The translations under genes were made by a program, and so were the position numbers. The notes below the pieces were generated by a model that was not told where the DNA came from, did not search any database, and saw only the letters and a program-made list of their open reading frames with translations. Below are positions 1 through 8,053 of a stretch of DNA of 64,000 nucleotides, piece by piece. Numbering within the stretch: position 1 is the stretch's first letter; each line of letters begins with the position of its first letter. The DNA is from Alcaligenaceae bacterium SAGV5 (GTDB taxonomy: Bacteria > Pseudomonadota > Gammaproteobacteria > Burkholderiales > Burkholderiaceae_B), in NCBI GenBank assembly GCA_009360345.1, contig SPDP01000005.1, positions 124,001 through 188,000 on the forward strand, in the 5' to 3' direction.

Positions 1-22
1 GACCAGAACAACGGAGACAACC

Positions 23-1198
23 ATGCCCATGAAAACGCTCAAGGCGGCCGCACTCGCGTTCGTCGCCGCCTGTCTGCTTCCCGCCGCGGCCGCCCAGCCC
101 CCCATCAAGATTGGTTTCCTGGGTGAGTTCTCCGGCCCCCAGGCCGGGCTCGGGCAGGACATGTACGACGGTTTCATGCTGGGCATCAAGCAAGGCGGCG
201 GCCGCCTGGGCGGCGTTCCGGTAGAGGTCCTGCGCGAGGACACCCAGCTCAAGCCCGACGTCGCCGTCCAGGTCACCCGCAAGCTGATCGAGCGCGAGAA
301 GGTACCCATCATTGCCGGCATTACGTTCTCGAACATCATGATGTCGGTCCAACCCCTGGCCACACGGCGCGAAGTCTTCGTGATCGGCACCAATGCCGGT
401 CCCTCTCCCATCGCCGGCGAAAAATGCTCGCCCTACCAGTTCGTGGTGTCGCGCCAGGGCGACCAGCAGGCCGAAGTGCTGGGCAAGTACGCCACGCAGA
501 AGGGCTACCGGCGCGTGATGCTGCTGGCTCCCAACTACCAGGCGGGCAAGGACGTGCTCGCGGGCTTTCGCCGCTACTTCAAGAACGAGGTGGTCGACGA
601 GATCTACACCCCCTTGGACCAGTTCGATTTTTCGGCGGAACTGGCCCGCGTCTCGGCACAGAAACCGGATGCCGTGTTCGCGTTCTATCCCGGCAGCCCG
701 GGCGTGAACTTCGTCCGGCAATATCGCCAGCTCGGCCTGGCCGACAGCACGCCGCTGATGTCGGTCGCGGTGGTCGACGGCGTGTCGCTGCCGGCACTGC
801 GCGAAGCGGCGCTCGGCGTCTTGCTCGGAAGTACGTGGGGCCCCGACCTGGCCACCGAGGCCAATCGCAAATTCGTGGCGGCCTTCGAGGCAGCCTATGG
901 CCGGACGCCGTCCGAATACGCCGCCACCAGCTACGACGCCGCGCGCCTGCTCGATTCGGCCATCGGCGTTGTCAAGGGTAACGTTGCCGACAAGCCCGCC
1001 TTCATGGCGGCGCTGAAGGCCGCCCGCTTCGAGTCCATCCGCGGCGACTTCAAGTTCGGCCACAACCACTTCCCCATCCAGGACCTGCACGTGTTCCAGG
1101 TGGCACGCGACGAAAAAGGGCGGATCGGCCTCAAGACCGTGGAAACCCCGATGAAGGCCGCGCAGGATGCCTATCACAGCGGATGTACCATGCGGTGA
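23..1198 (+). CDS. ABC transporter substrate-binding protein (branched-chain amino acid/amide type)
   Basis: 391 residues with a cleavable signal peptide (MPMKTLKAAALAFVAACLLP.., cleavage after AAAAQ). The mature part begins IKIGFLGEFSGPQAGLGQDM, the typical start of the Leu/Ile/Val-binding periplasmic family (Peripla_BP_6, LivK-like), and the length is usual for it. It should capture a small organic ligand in the periplasm for an ABC importer; permease and ATPase genes are not in the window and may lie upstream. GGAG at 13-16 sits 6 nt before the ATG at 23; an ATG at 29 is an alternative. The ligand cannot be told from sequence; aromatic acids are common ligands in this clade, and a Rieske oxygenase lies nearby. 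Confidence 0.85.
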   Translation: MPMKTLKAAALAFVAACLLPAAAAQPPIKIGFLGEFSGPQAGLGQDMYDGFMLGIKQGGGRLGGVPVEVLREDTQLKPDVAVQVTRKLIEREKVPIIAGITFSNIMMSVQPLATRREVFVIGTNAGPSPIAGEKCSPYQFVVSRQGDQQAEVLGKYATQKGYRRVMLLAPNYQAGKDVLAGFRRYFKNEVVDEIYTPLDQFDFSAELARVSAQKPDAVFAFYPGSPGVNFVRQYRQLGLADSTPLMSVAVVDGVSLPALREAALGVLLGSTWGPDLATEANRKFVAAFEAAYGRTPSEYAATSYDAARLLDSAIGVVKGNVADKPAFMAALKAARFESIRGDFKFGHNHFPIQDLHVFQVARDEKGRIGLKTVETPMKAAQDAYHSGCTMR

Positions 1199-1265
1199 CC
1201 GTGCTCCTGCCCTGGCGAGCCTGTCCCGGCGGCCGGACACGCTTGCCTTCGAGGTAGCCCCGGTC

Positions 1266-2198
1266 ATGAACCTGAACACCCTGGATCTGAATCTCCTGCT
1301 GGTTTTCGAAGCCGTCCTGCGTACCGGCAGCACGACGCTGGCCGGCGAACAATTGGGCCTGACGCAGTCGGCCGTCAGCAATGGATTGCGGCGGCTGCGC
1401 GCCGCGTTCGACGACCCGTTGTTCATCAAGACGCCGCAGGGCATGAGCCCGACACCCACGGCGGAGCGCCTGGCCACGCCGCTGCGTGAAGGGCTGGACC
1501 GCATCAGGCATGCGGTGGAAGATCGCGAGGATTTCATTCCTTCGATGGCGCAGCGCCGTTTCGTCCTGTATGCCAGCGATACCGGCCAGCGCGTCTTCCT
1601 GCCTCGCCTGCTGGCGCGGCTGCGCCGCGACGCGCCAGGCGTGCAATTGATCACGCACCAGGTGCCGGCGCGAGACGCGCCGCCGCTGATGGCCAGCGGA
1701 GAGATCGACCTGGCCCTGGGCTTCTTCCTGCATTTCCAGGCGGGGTTCTATCGCCAGAAGCTGTTCAGCGACCATTACGTGTGCATGGTCTCGGCCGACC
1801 ACCCCGCGATCCGGGACGACCTGACGTTGCGGCATTACCTGCACGCGCCCCACGCGGTGTACCGCCCCGCGGTCGGCAGCCACGCCTTCTTCGAAGACGT
1901 CATCGACAAGCTGTTCTCGGAACAGGATGTGCAACGGCAGGTGGTGCTGCGCGTCACCCATGGCCTGGGCCTGCCGGAGATCATCGCCGGCACCGACATG
2001 CTGGTGGCCGTTCCCGCCAGCCTGGCGCAGGCCTGCGCGGGCAGCCCAGGCGTGCGCTTCCTGCCGCTGCCGTTCGACGCGCCGCCGGTCGACATCACCC
2101 AGCAGTGGCATGAACGCTTCCACCGCGACCTGGGCCACGCCTGGCTGCGCCGGACCATCGCGGAACTGTTCCAGGACGGCGGCGCGCCGCCTGCCTGA
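1266..2198 (+). CDS. LysR-family transcriptional regulator
   Basis: 310 residues. The N-terminal winged helix (about 1-65, NLNTLDLNLLLVFEAVLRTG.. and LTQSAVSNGLRRLR) is of the NodD/NahR-like LysR branch (LDLNLLLVFEAV, followed by a LysR_substrate domain). The ATG at 1266 is preferred because homology starts at this Met; an open frame extends back to 1167 but overlaps the preceding gene. It follows the binding-protein gene by 67 nt and precedes a Rieske oxygenase, so it probably controls one or both. Effector unknown. Confidence 0.85.
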   Translation: MNLNTLDLNLLLVFEAVLRTGSTTLAGEQLGLTQSAVSNGLRRLRAAFDDPLFIKTPQGMSPTPTAERLATPLREGLDRIRHAVEDREDFIPSMAQRRFVLYASDTGQRVFLPRLLARLRRDAPGVQLITHQVPARDAPPLMASGEIDLALGFFLHFQAGFYRQKLFSDHYVCMVSADHPAIRDDLTLRHYLHAPHAVYRPAVGSHAFFEDVIDKLFSEQDVQRQVVLRVTHGLGLPEIIAGTDMLVAVPASLAQACAGSPGVRFLPLPFDAPPVDITQQWHERFHRDLGHAWLRRTIAELFQDGGAPPA

Positions 2199-2304
2199 AC
2201 GCCGGCATTTGCAGCGGGAATCCGGAGTATTTCCACTATTCGTTGGCCGCGGCGGCGGCGCGCCGGTAGCGTGATGGCTTTCCACCGTTCACGGAAACAC
2301 CGCC

Positions 2305-3366
2305 ATGTCCGCGTCGTCCACTTCCCCCCTCATCCGCAACGCCTGGTATGCCGCCGCGACCTCGGCCGAGGTCGGCCGCACCCTGCTGGGACGCCATCTG
2401 CTGGGAACGCCCGTCGTGCTGTACCGGACCGAGGCCGGCGAGCCCGTCGCCCTGCTCGATGCCTGCGCGCACCGGCAGTTTCCCTTGTCGCGCAGCGCGC
2501 TGGTGGGCGACGACATCCGCTGCGGCTACCACGGCTTCACGTTCGCCAGCAGCGGCGAATGCGTCCACATCCCCTCGTCGCCGCGCATCCCGCGCGACGC
2601 GCGCGTCCGGCGCTTCCCGCTGGTCGAACGCCACGACATGCTGTGGTTATGGCCGGGCGATCCCGCGCTGGCCGATCCCTCTCGCATCCCCGACTGTCCG
2701 TGGCTGGACGGCTCGGCCAAGGTCTCGTACTACGCCCACCTGCGCGCCCACTATCAACTGCTGATCGAGAACCTGCTGGACTTCTCGCACGTGCCCTACG
2801 TCCATCACGACCAGCAGGGGCATCCGGAACTGGCCCGCGTCATCCCCCGCGCACGCGAACACGGCGACACAGTGGTCAGCACGCGTGTCATGCGGGAATC
2901 CAGCACCCCGCCGCTGTGGTCGGACGTGATGGGACTACCCCTGGGCGCGTCCATGGACCATGACCAGCGCTTCGAATTCCGCGCCCCCTCCGCCGTCTGC
3001 ATCCGCCAGGCCGTCTGGGCCTCGCAGGATCCCGGGCAACGCTACCCCTTCTCGACCACCCACTTCATGACGCCCGACGGCTGCGGCGCCACGCACTACT
3101 GGTCGTGGGTATCCCTGGAATGGGAAGGCGTGGATCCGGCCACGCTCGAACGCATGGACCGCGGCGCCCGGGAAGTGGCCGACCAGGACGTGGTCGCGCT
3201 GGAAGCGCAACAGGCCCTGCACGATCGCCTGCGGGACGGCGCGGTGGCCCATGGTGTCGTCAGCGTTCCCTTCGATGCCGGCTCGCTGCTGACCCGCCAG
3301 GTGCTGGTGCGCATGGCGAAGCGGGAACGCGAAACGGCGCCCGAGCCGCGTTCGGCCGCCTCCTGA
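2305..3366 (+). CDS. Rieske (2Fe-2S) aromatic ring-hydroxylating oxygenase, VanA-like
   Basis: 353 residues, the length of the vanillate O-demethylase/phenoxybenzoate dioxygenase (single-subunit oxygenase) class. The Rieske motif is Cys54-x-His56 and Cys73-x2-His76 (CAHRQFP..CGYHGFTF). The mononuclear iron site is seen at residues 155-167 (ENLLDFSHVPYVH; His162, His167). Such enzymes demethylate or hydroxylate aromatic acids using electrons from a separate FAD/ferredoxin reductase; no reductase gene is adjacent, so the partner must be encoded elsewhere. The downstream boundary is an IS remnant, which may have removed a former partner gene. Substrate not assigned. Confidence 0.85.
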   Translation: MSASSTSPLIRNAWYAAATSAEVGRTLLGRHLLGTPVVLYRTEAGEPVALLDACAHRQFPLSRSALVGDDIRCGYHGFTFASSGECVHIPSSPRIPRDARVRRFPLVERHDMLWLWPGDPALADPSRIPDCPWLDGSAKVSYYAHLRAHYQLLIENLLDFSHVPYVHHDQQGHPELARVIPRAREHGDTVVSTRVMRESSTPPLWSDVMGLPLGASMDHDQRFEFRAPSAVCIRQAVWASQDPGQRYPFSTTHFMTPDGCGATHYWSWVSLEWEGVDPATLERMDRGAREVADQDVVALEAQQALHDRLRDGAVAHGVVSVPFDAGSLLTRQVLVRMAKRERETAPEPRSAAS

Positions 3367-3374
3367 CCGGACGC

Positions 3375-3505
3375 GGCGGCGCGTTCAAACGCGTCCGGAC
3401 TGACTCCGTCCAGATGGTTATGGCGGCGGGTTCGATTGTAAAAGGCCTCGATGTAATCGAAGATATCGTTCCGGCTCAAATACACCTGAACTGACACCCC
3501 CTTTT
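3375..3505 (-). mobile_element. IS3-family transposase C-terminal remnant with IS-end-like sequence
   Basis: On the minus strand, 3485-3375 encodes YLSRNDIFDYIEAFYNRTRR followed by HNHLDGVSPDAFE, the hallmark end of IS3-family OrfB integrases (the DYIEAFYN..RRH..L..SP block). Nothing of the DDE core upstream is present. Immediately beside it, around 3488-3503, lies ctgaactgacaccccc, which resembles an IS3-type terminal repeat. The remnant begins 8 nt after the Rieske gene stop, marking the left edge of the low-GC scar. Confidence 0.7.
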
Positions 3506-3523
3506 TCCCGAAGTGAGAAAACA

Positions 3524-3721
3524 ATGCCTCCTAAAATCAACGATATCGTCCGCCTGCTTGAGGCGTTTCCGGACGAAACCCTTGAAGAGGGGGCGTTGGG
3601 AGTAATAGTAGCGGAGTTTTCAAAACCCAACGAGGCTTACGAGATCGAATTTAGCGACGAAAACGGGGCCACTATCGCTCAGGTCGCGTTGAAACCTAGC
3701 CAATTTTCGGTCGTGACATGA
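3524..3721 (+). CDS. DUF4926 domain-containing small protein
   Basis: 65 residues, MPPKINDIVRLLEAFPDETL.. ending LKPSQFSVVT. The pattern (hydrophobic N-terminal strand, E/D-rich centre, YEIEF, LKPSQ near the end) matches the DUF4926 small beta-barrel family, whose members are commonly found in toxin/immunity-rich or mobile regions. No clear ribosome-binding site is visible (gtgagaaaac before ATG). Base composition is lower in GC than the flanking genes, in line with transfer. Function unknown. Confidence 0.6.
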   Translation: MPPKINDIVRLLEAFPDETLEEGALGVIVAEFSKPNEAYEIEFSDENGATIAQVALKPSQFSVVT

Positions 3722-3910
3722 AGTCTTCATGCCGCAGAAAGTTCCGGAGCGCGATTTGGTGTCGCGACGTCAGAACAGCTTTGACCGCTGAAAAGACAAG
3801 TTATTATTCATCATAATATTGAGCAATATGGATAATTTGCGAGGTATTCCAAATTCACTTGGTTCCGAACTGCATTTGAGCTAGATCTGGCTAGACGGAC
3901 AAGCTTGGCA

Positions 3911-4147
3911 ATGGCGCTTGGGGAGTCCGTCGTTGCTGGCCCGCGCTCGAAAAACGGGCGTTGGCCGGCGCTCTGGTGGAATCCGAAGCAGGCCGCTGAC
4001 AGCTCGGAGTTTCGAGCATTTGGGCTGAGAGATTTGTCGAATCAAATGGGGCAGCAGGCGGGCAGAGAGGTGAATTTTTTGATTTACAACAATCCCGCGG
4101 CGACCATTCAGAGGACGCCAAGCGTGGTTTTTCCCGGAAGGAAATAA
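3911..4147 (+). pseudogene. Probable C-terminal remnant of a toxin-like protein
   Basis: A short open frame of 78 residues (ATG 3911; TTG 3905 also possible) ending NFLIYNNPAATIQRTPSVVF-PGRK. No start with a good ribosome site and no N-terminal domain are visible, so it looks like the tail of a longer protein. Its stop lies 5 nt before the following immunity-like gene, the usual arrangement of a polymorphic toxin tail and its immunity gene. No nuclease or other catalytic motif could be recognised; the toxin reading is inference from position. Confidence 0.35.
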
Positions 4148-4152
4148 GGAGC

Positions 4153-4479
4153 ATGGCGATCTATGATCTTTATGGTTTCATGCCGGATGACATCGATGGG
4201 GCCAAGGATGTTTTGGAGAGCGCCCTCGGCATGCAGCTTGATGCTCGCGACAGTTATTATCAGGGAGGGGGCTATTTTCAATGGGGGAAAACCAGTGATG
4301 AGCATTTTCTCCTGAAGCGAAATGTTGATCCTATTGATGGCGAGCCTGCTGAACCTTCATTCCCGAAATACAAGGTTTTGTTCTACGCAAACGACACGTC
4401 ACGTTCTGAATCCCTACAGAAAATGATCGACGAGGCGGCTAAAGGGTTCGTCTTGTTGAGGCACGAGGATTTGAAGTGA
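4153..4479 (+). CDS. Putative immunity-type protein
   Basis: 108 residues, small and acidic (MAIYDLYGFMPDDIDGAKDV..), ending LLRHEDLK. It resembles small immunity proteins of contact-dependent or polymorphic toxin systems in size, charge and placement directly after a toxin-like tail, but no named family can be assigned with certainty. AAGGAG is present but only 1 nt from the ATG, an unusually tight spacing. GC content is visibly below neighbouring genes. If the toxin is truncated, this would be an orphan protective gene. Confidence 0.5.
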   Translation: MAIYDLYGFMPDDIDGAKDVLESALGMQLDARDSYYQGGGYFQWGKTSDEHFLLKRNVDPIDGEPAEPSFPKYKVLFYANDTSRSESLQKMIDEAAKGFVLLRHEDLK

Positions 4480-4484
4480 TAGGA

Positions 4485-4900
4485 GCGTGGGGGTTTCGCC
4501 AAGTGTGAGACGTTTGGTGCTTAGGTAGCGATGCTCTACGGATCGTGCGGAACAGTCGATCTTGCATGAACGCAATGGGGTAGCTGTAGGTTCCGGGAGG
4601 AGAGGCCATTGCCGACGATCCCGACCGAACAGCTTGAACAGTTCGGCAACGGCCCAATGACGGCCGAAGCCATCAATGCCGCGACGCTGGCTCTGAAGAA
4701 GGCGTTGATCGAACGGGCGCTGGGCGGTGAGATGAACCACCACCTGGGCTATCTTGCCGGCGCAGCCAAACCCGCAGCGGTGACCAACCAGCGCAATGGC
4801 ACCGAAGTCAAGACGATACAGACCGAGGACGGCCCGATCCGCATCGACGTCCCCCGTGACAGCGACGGCAGTTTTGATCCGATGCGGATCCCAAGCACAA
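4485..4900 (+). mobile_element. Truncated IS256-family element (left part)
   Basis: From the TTG at 4609 the frame reads MPTIPTEQLEQ.. ALIERALGGEMNHHLGY.. IRIDVPRDSDGSFDP, the typical N-terminus of IS256/mutator-type transposases. Reading is lost around 4890: the expected IPKH occurs only after a one-base shift (atcccaagcac), and the DDE catalytic part is absent. The segment from about 4485 (gggggtttcgccaagtgtgagacg) may be the left terminal region. The element is cut 50 nt before the GlcG-like gene stop, defining the right edge of the scar. Confidence 0.7.
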
Positions 4901-4949
4901 ACGTCTCTGCGCGAGGCCCATGCGAGAGCCAGCGCCTTGCAGACCGTCC

Positions 4950-5474
4950 CTACAGGGCGCGGTCGCCCAGGCCCACCTTGGCGTAGATCTCGTTGACGTG
5001 CCGCTTCACGTCCTCCGGCGTGTCATCGGTCGCGGGCTTGTGCGCCCAGCCGGCCTTCTCGCGCGCGTAGCGCCCGATGACCTCGTCCTGGTCCGAGGTC
5101 GCGCCGCTGATGCCGTAGGCGCCGACCATCTCGTCGCCCTTGAATACCGGCGCGCATCCGCCCGAGGCCACGATCTGGCCGTTGGTGAACACGGAGGCGT
5201 TCATCAGCATCTGCGGATTGCGCTCCTTGAACCACTGCTGGATGATCAGCCCGTCCTGGAAGCGCGGGCTCATGGAGCGGAACGCGGCCACGGTATAGGC
5301 CTTGCCGCGCGCCGTGTCCGGAGTGATGAAGCCCGCGTCGTCCATGCGTTCGAGCGCGATCAGGTGCCCTTCGGCGCTGACGATCGCGATCGACACGGGC
5401 ACGCCCATCTCCAACGCTTTCTCTTGCGCGGCGCGCATGAACTCCCGGCATTCGGCCAGTTGGATTCTTGCCAT
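4950..5474 (-). CDS. GlcG/HbpS family heme-binding-like protein
   Basis: 174 residues from ATG 5474 (MARIQLAECREFM..). The family fold is shown by ALEMGVPVSIAIVSAEGHLI, the DTARGKAYTVAAF segment and the terminal glycine-rich strand (GGCAPVFKGDEMVGAYGISG). GlcG/HbpS proteins bind heme or small acids and often accompany catabolic operons; a biochemical role here is not known. No signal peptide is seen. It follows a Bug receptor gene on the same strand with a 41-nt gap, so both are probably cotranscribed. Confidence 0.75.
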   Translation of the reverse strand: MARIQLAECREFMRAAQEKALEMGVPVSIAIVSAEGHLIALERMDDAGFITPDTARGKAYTVAAFRSMSPRFQDGLIIQQWFKERNPQMLMNASVFTNGQIVASGGCAPVFKGDEMVGAYGISGATSDQDEVIGRYAREKAGWAHKPATDDTPEDVKRHVNEIYAKVGLGDRAL

Positions 5475-5515
5475 GCTTGTCTTGCTCCTGTGGTGATGAT
5501 GAGGCCCGCCTGGGG

Positions 5516-6490
5516 CTATTCCAGCTTGACGCCCGCCGCCTGCATGACCTCGGCCCACTTGTCGACCTCGGCGCGGATGTAGCGGGCGGTTTCCTCGGGG
5601 CCGGCCTTGACCGGTTCGATGCCCTGCGCGCGGAACTGCGCCTGCAGATCCGGGGTATCCAGCGCGGACTGGATGGCCGCGGACAGCCGCTGCCTGACCG
5701 CCTCGGGGGTGCCCGCCGGCACCGCCAGGCCGAACCAGACGGACGTATCGAAGTCCTTCAGGCCGAGCTCCGACAAGGTCTTCAGGTCGGGAAGCGCGGC
5801 GATGCGGTGCTTGCTGGCCGCCGCCAGCGCCACCAGCTTGCCCGACTGGATGTGCGGCAGGGCGGTGGACGCGGGCGCGAACATGATAGCGACCTGGCCG
5901 CCCAGAAGATCCGCCATGGCCGGGGAACTGCCCCGGTAGGGCACGTGCAGCAGCTGCACGCCCGCCTTGTTGGCGAACAGCTCTCCCGCCAGATGCGGCG
6001 AGGTGCCGTTGCCCGACGAGGCGAACGTGATGTCGCCCGGCCTGGCCTTGGCCGCCCGGATCAGATCGTCCACCGACTTCAGGTTGCGGGAGGGATGGGC
6101 GACCAGCACGTTCGGCACGTTGCCGACCAGTCCCACCGGGGCGAAGCTCTTGACCACGTCCACCAGGCCGGGATTGCGCGAACTGGAGTTGATGGCGTTG
6201 GCGATGGTCACGACGAACAGCGTATAGCCGTCGGCGGGGGCATTGGCGGCGGCGCGCGCCGCGATGTCGCTGCTCGCGCCCGGCCGGTTCTCGACCACGA
6301 CGCTCTGGCCCAGATCACTGGCCAGCCTGCCCGCGATGAGGCGCGTGCCCACGTCTGTGGAACTGCCGGGCGGAAAGCCGACAAGTATCTTGATCGGCTG
6401 CGACGGGTACTTGTCCTGCGCGCCGGCCGCCGCCGGCACGCACGCGGATGCGGCCACGCAGAACGCGGCCAGCCATGTGCGGTGATTCAT
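5516..6490 (-). CDS. Bug-family (TctC-like) periplasmic solute receptor
   Basis: 324 residues. A signal peptide (MNHRTWLAAFCVAASACVPA AAGAQ) is followed by YPSQPIKILVGFPPGSSTD and a VVENRPGAS block, the signature of the Bug/tripartite tricarboxylate receptor family. These proteins trap carboxylates or aromatic acids in the periplasm. No TctA/TctB membrane genes are adjacent, as is usual for the many orphan Bug receptors of Bordetella. It is transcribed with the GlcG-like gene and divergently from a LysR gene that probably controls it. Confidence 0.9.
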   Translation of the reverse strand: MNHRTWLAAFCVAASACVPAAAGAQDKYPSQPIKILVGFPPGSSTDVGTRLIAGRLASDLGQSVVVENRPGASSDIAARAAANAPADGYTLFVVTIANAINSSSRNPGLVDVVKSFAPVGLVGNVPNVLVAHPSRNLKSVDDLIRAAKARPGDITFASSGNGTSPHLAGELFANKAGVQLLHVPYRGSSPAMADLLGGQVAIMFAPASTALPHIQSGKLVALAAASKHRIAALPDLKTLSELGLKDFDTSVWFGLAVPAGTPEAVRQRLSAAIQSALDTPDLQAQFRAQGIEPVKAGPEETARYIRAEVDKWAEVMQAAGVKLE

Positions 6491-6609
6491 CGTGTCTCCC
6501 TGGACCGGGGCCGGTCCGCCCGGCCGCTCTCATGCTGAATGGCCGTATTACACGATCCCGCGACTTATAATTCAAACGAATATTTCTTATCCAGAAATGA
6601 GTTGATCTC

Positions 6610-7533
6610 ATGAATTTGACGGTACGTCAGTTGCAGGCCTTCGTGCTGGTCGCGCGGCTCGGCAGCTTCACCAAGGCGGCCCACGCCATGCACGTCACGC
6701 AGTCCGCGCTCAGCCTGCTGGTCCGTGAACTGGAAACGGGACTCGGCACGCGGCTGGTCGACCGCACCACGCGCAGCGTCAGCGTCACCGCCGTCGGCCG
6801 GGAGTTCCTGGCCAGCGCCGAGCGCATCCTGGACGACATCGGCCACGCCATCGCCAACGTCGACCAATGGGTGGCGCATCAGCGCGGGCGCGTGGTCGTG
6901 GCCGCCCCGCTGGTACTGTCCGGCACGCTGCTGCCGCCGCTGGTCGCCGACTTCAGGGCCAACCATCCCGGCATCGAACTGGTGTTGAAAGATTCGCTGC
7001 CGGACGAAGTCCTGCCGCAAGTGCGCAGCGGCGCCGCCGACCTGGGCATAGGAACGTTCCGGCGCACCGAGGCCGAGCTGCAGCACACGCAATTGTTCGA
7101 GGAATCGCTGGTCGCGATCTTCCCGGTGGACCACCCGTTCGCTCGCGCGCGGCGCCTGCCATGGCGCCGGCTGGAACAGGAGCGCGTGCTGACGCTGCCG
7201 CGCGGCAGCGTGTTCCGCGAACTGGCCGAGCGAGGCTGCAACGCGGCGGGCATGACGCTCGATCCCGCGGAGGAAGCCACCTACGTCGGCACGCTGATCG
7301 GACTGGTGTCGGCCGGGCAAGGAGTGGGCATCGTGCCCGGCTACGCGACCGCCCTGGCCGACCAGCGCATCATCGCCTGGAAGCCGCTGCACGATCCCGT
7401 CGTGCGGCGCGAGGTCTCCATCGTGCATCGCGCCACCGTGGCGGTCTCGCCGGCGGCCCAGGCCTTCATGGCGTTCGTCCTCGCGCATGCCGGCATCCGG
7501 CGGCTGCGCCGCGCCGCTTCCGCCAAGGATTGA
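6610..7533 (+). CDS. LysR-family transcriptional regulator
   Basis: 307 residues; N-terminal helix-turn-helix MNLTVRQLQAFVLVARLGSF..VTQSALSLLVRELE followed by the LysR substrate domain (REFLASAERIL..VVVAAPLVLSGTLLPPLV). It is divergent from the Bug receptor/GlcG-like pair with a 119-bp intergenic region that is AT-rich around 6565-6595, consistent with a shared LysR-type control region. Likely activates that pair in response to its substrate; effector unknown. Confidence 0.88.
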   Translation: MNLTVRQLQAFVLVARLGSFTKAAHAMHVTQSALSLLVRELETGLGTRLVDRTTRSVSVTAVGREFLASAERILDDIGHAIANVDQWVAHQRGRVVVAAPLVLSGTLLPPLVADFRANHPGIELVLKDSLPDEVLPQVRSGAADLGIGTFRRTEAELQHTQLFEESLVAIFPVDHPFARARRLPWRRLEQERVLTLPRGSVFRELAERGCNAAGMTLDPAEEATYVGTLIGLVSAGQGVGIVPGYATALADQRIIAWKPLHDPVVRREVSIVHRATVAVSPAAQAFMAFVLAHAGIRRLRRAASAKD

Positions 7534-7554
7534 ACGACAACGACGGCGAGCCGC

Positions 7555-8007
7555 TCAGCCCGGCTCGCCGTCGTCGAACCGCGCGAGCAGCCGGGTCAAC
7601 AGAGGCTTGATCGCCCGCAGTTCCTCCAGATGCGACGCCGACAGATCCTCCAGCAATTGCTCGGCATGCACCGTCAGGACCAGCCGCACCTTGCGGCCGT
7701 CTTCGGGATCCGCCATGCGCGCGACCAGATCCATGCGCACCAGGCGGCCGGCAAGCTCGGCGGCCGAATGCGGCCGGATCAGCAGGCGATCGGCGATCTC
7801 CCCCACGTACAGCCCGTCGCGCCCCGGCGCGCCCTTGATCGCGAGCAGCGCCTGGTGCTGCTGCGGCGCCAGGCCGATCGCATGCGCGGCGTCTTCGCTG
7901 AACGCGATGAACCGGCGCAGCGCATAGCGGAACTCGGCCAGCAACGCATAGTCGGCCGTCGACGGGCGAGGGCCCGAAGCGCGCGGCAAGGAGGGATTTT
8001 TCTTCAC
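7555..8007 (-). CDS. MarR-family transcriptional regulator
   Basis: 150 residues from a GTG at 8007. Winged-helix core: LLAIKGAPGRDGLYVGEIADRLLIRPHSAAELAGRL, then a beta-wing (MADPEDGRKVRLVLT) and a C-terminal dimerisation helix. An acidic/hydrophobic N-terminal helix (FRYALRRFIAFSEDAAHAIG) completes the MarR fold. Divergent from the ClC gene; the 46-bp gap holds a perfect 10-bp inverted repeat (8021-8043), so it very likely represses itself and the channel gene. Ligand unknown. Confidence 0.85.
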   Translation of the reverse strand: MKKNPSLPRASGPRPSTADYALLAEFRYALRRFIAFSEDAAHAIGLAPQQHQALLAIKGAPGRDGLYVGEIADRLLIRPHSAAELAGRLVRMDLVARMADPEDGRKVRLVLTVHAEQLLEDLSASHLEELRAIKPLLTRLLARFDDGEPG

Positions 8008-8020
8008 CGGCGCATTCTAA

Positions 8021-8043
8021 TATATATCGTGATACGATATATA
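8021..8043. promoter_or_regulatory. Palindromic operator between marR-type gene and ClC gene
   Basis: tatatatcgt-gat-acgatatata: two perfect 10-bp arms with a 3-nt centre, lying between the divergent regulator (start 8007) and channel (start 8054). Size and form fit MarR dimer operators. The site also supplies the AT-rich promoter core, so binding would block both transcripts. Binding itself is inferred. Confidence 0.75.
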
Positions 8044-8053
8044 TGGCGCCCTC

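Noticed and set aside
1131..2285. Long open frame on the minus strand (384 codons) opposite the LysR gene
   Set aside because: Composition of Arg/Gln/His/Ala-rich protein is the usual shadow of a GC-rich gene on the other strand; no domain seen and the LysR gene is certain.
4900..4949. Possible second transposase fragment between the IS256 remnant and the GlcG-like gene
   Set aside because: Only about 15 residues in any frame and no recognisable motif.
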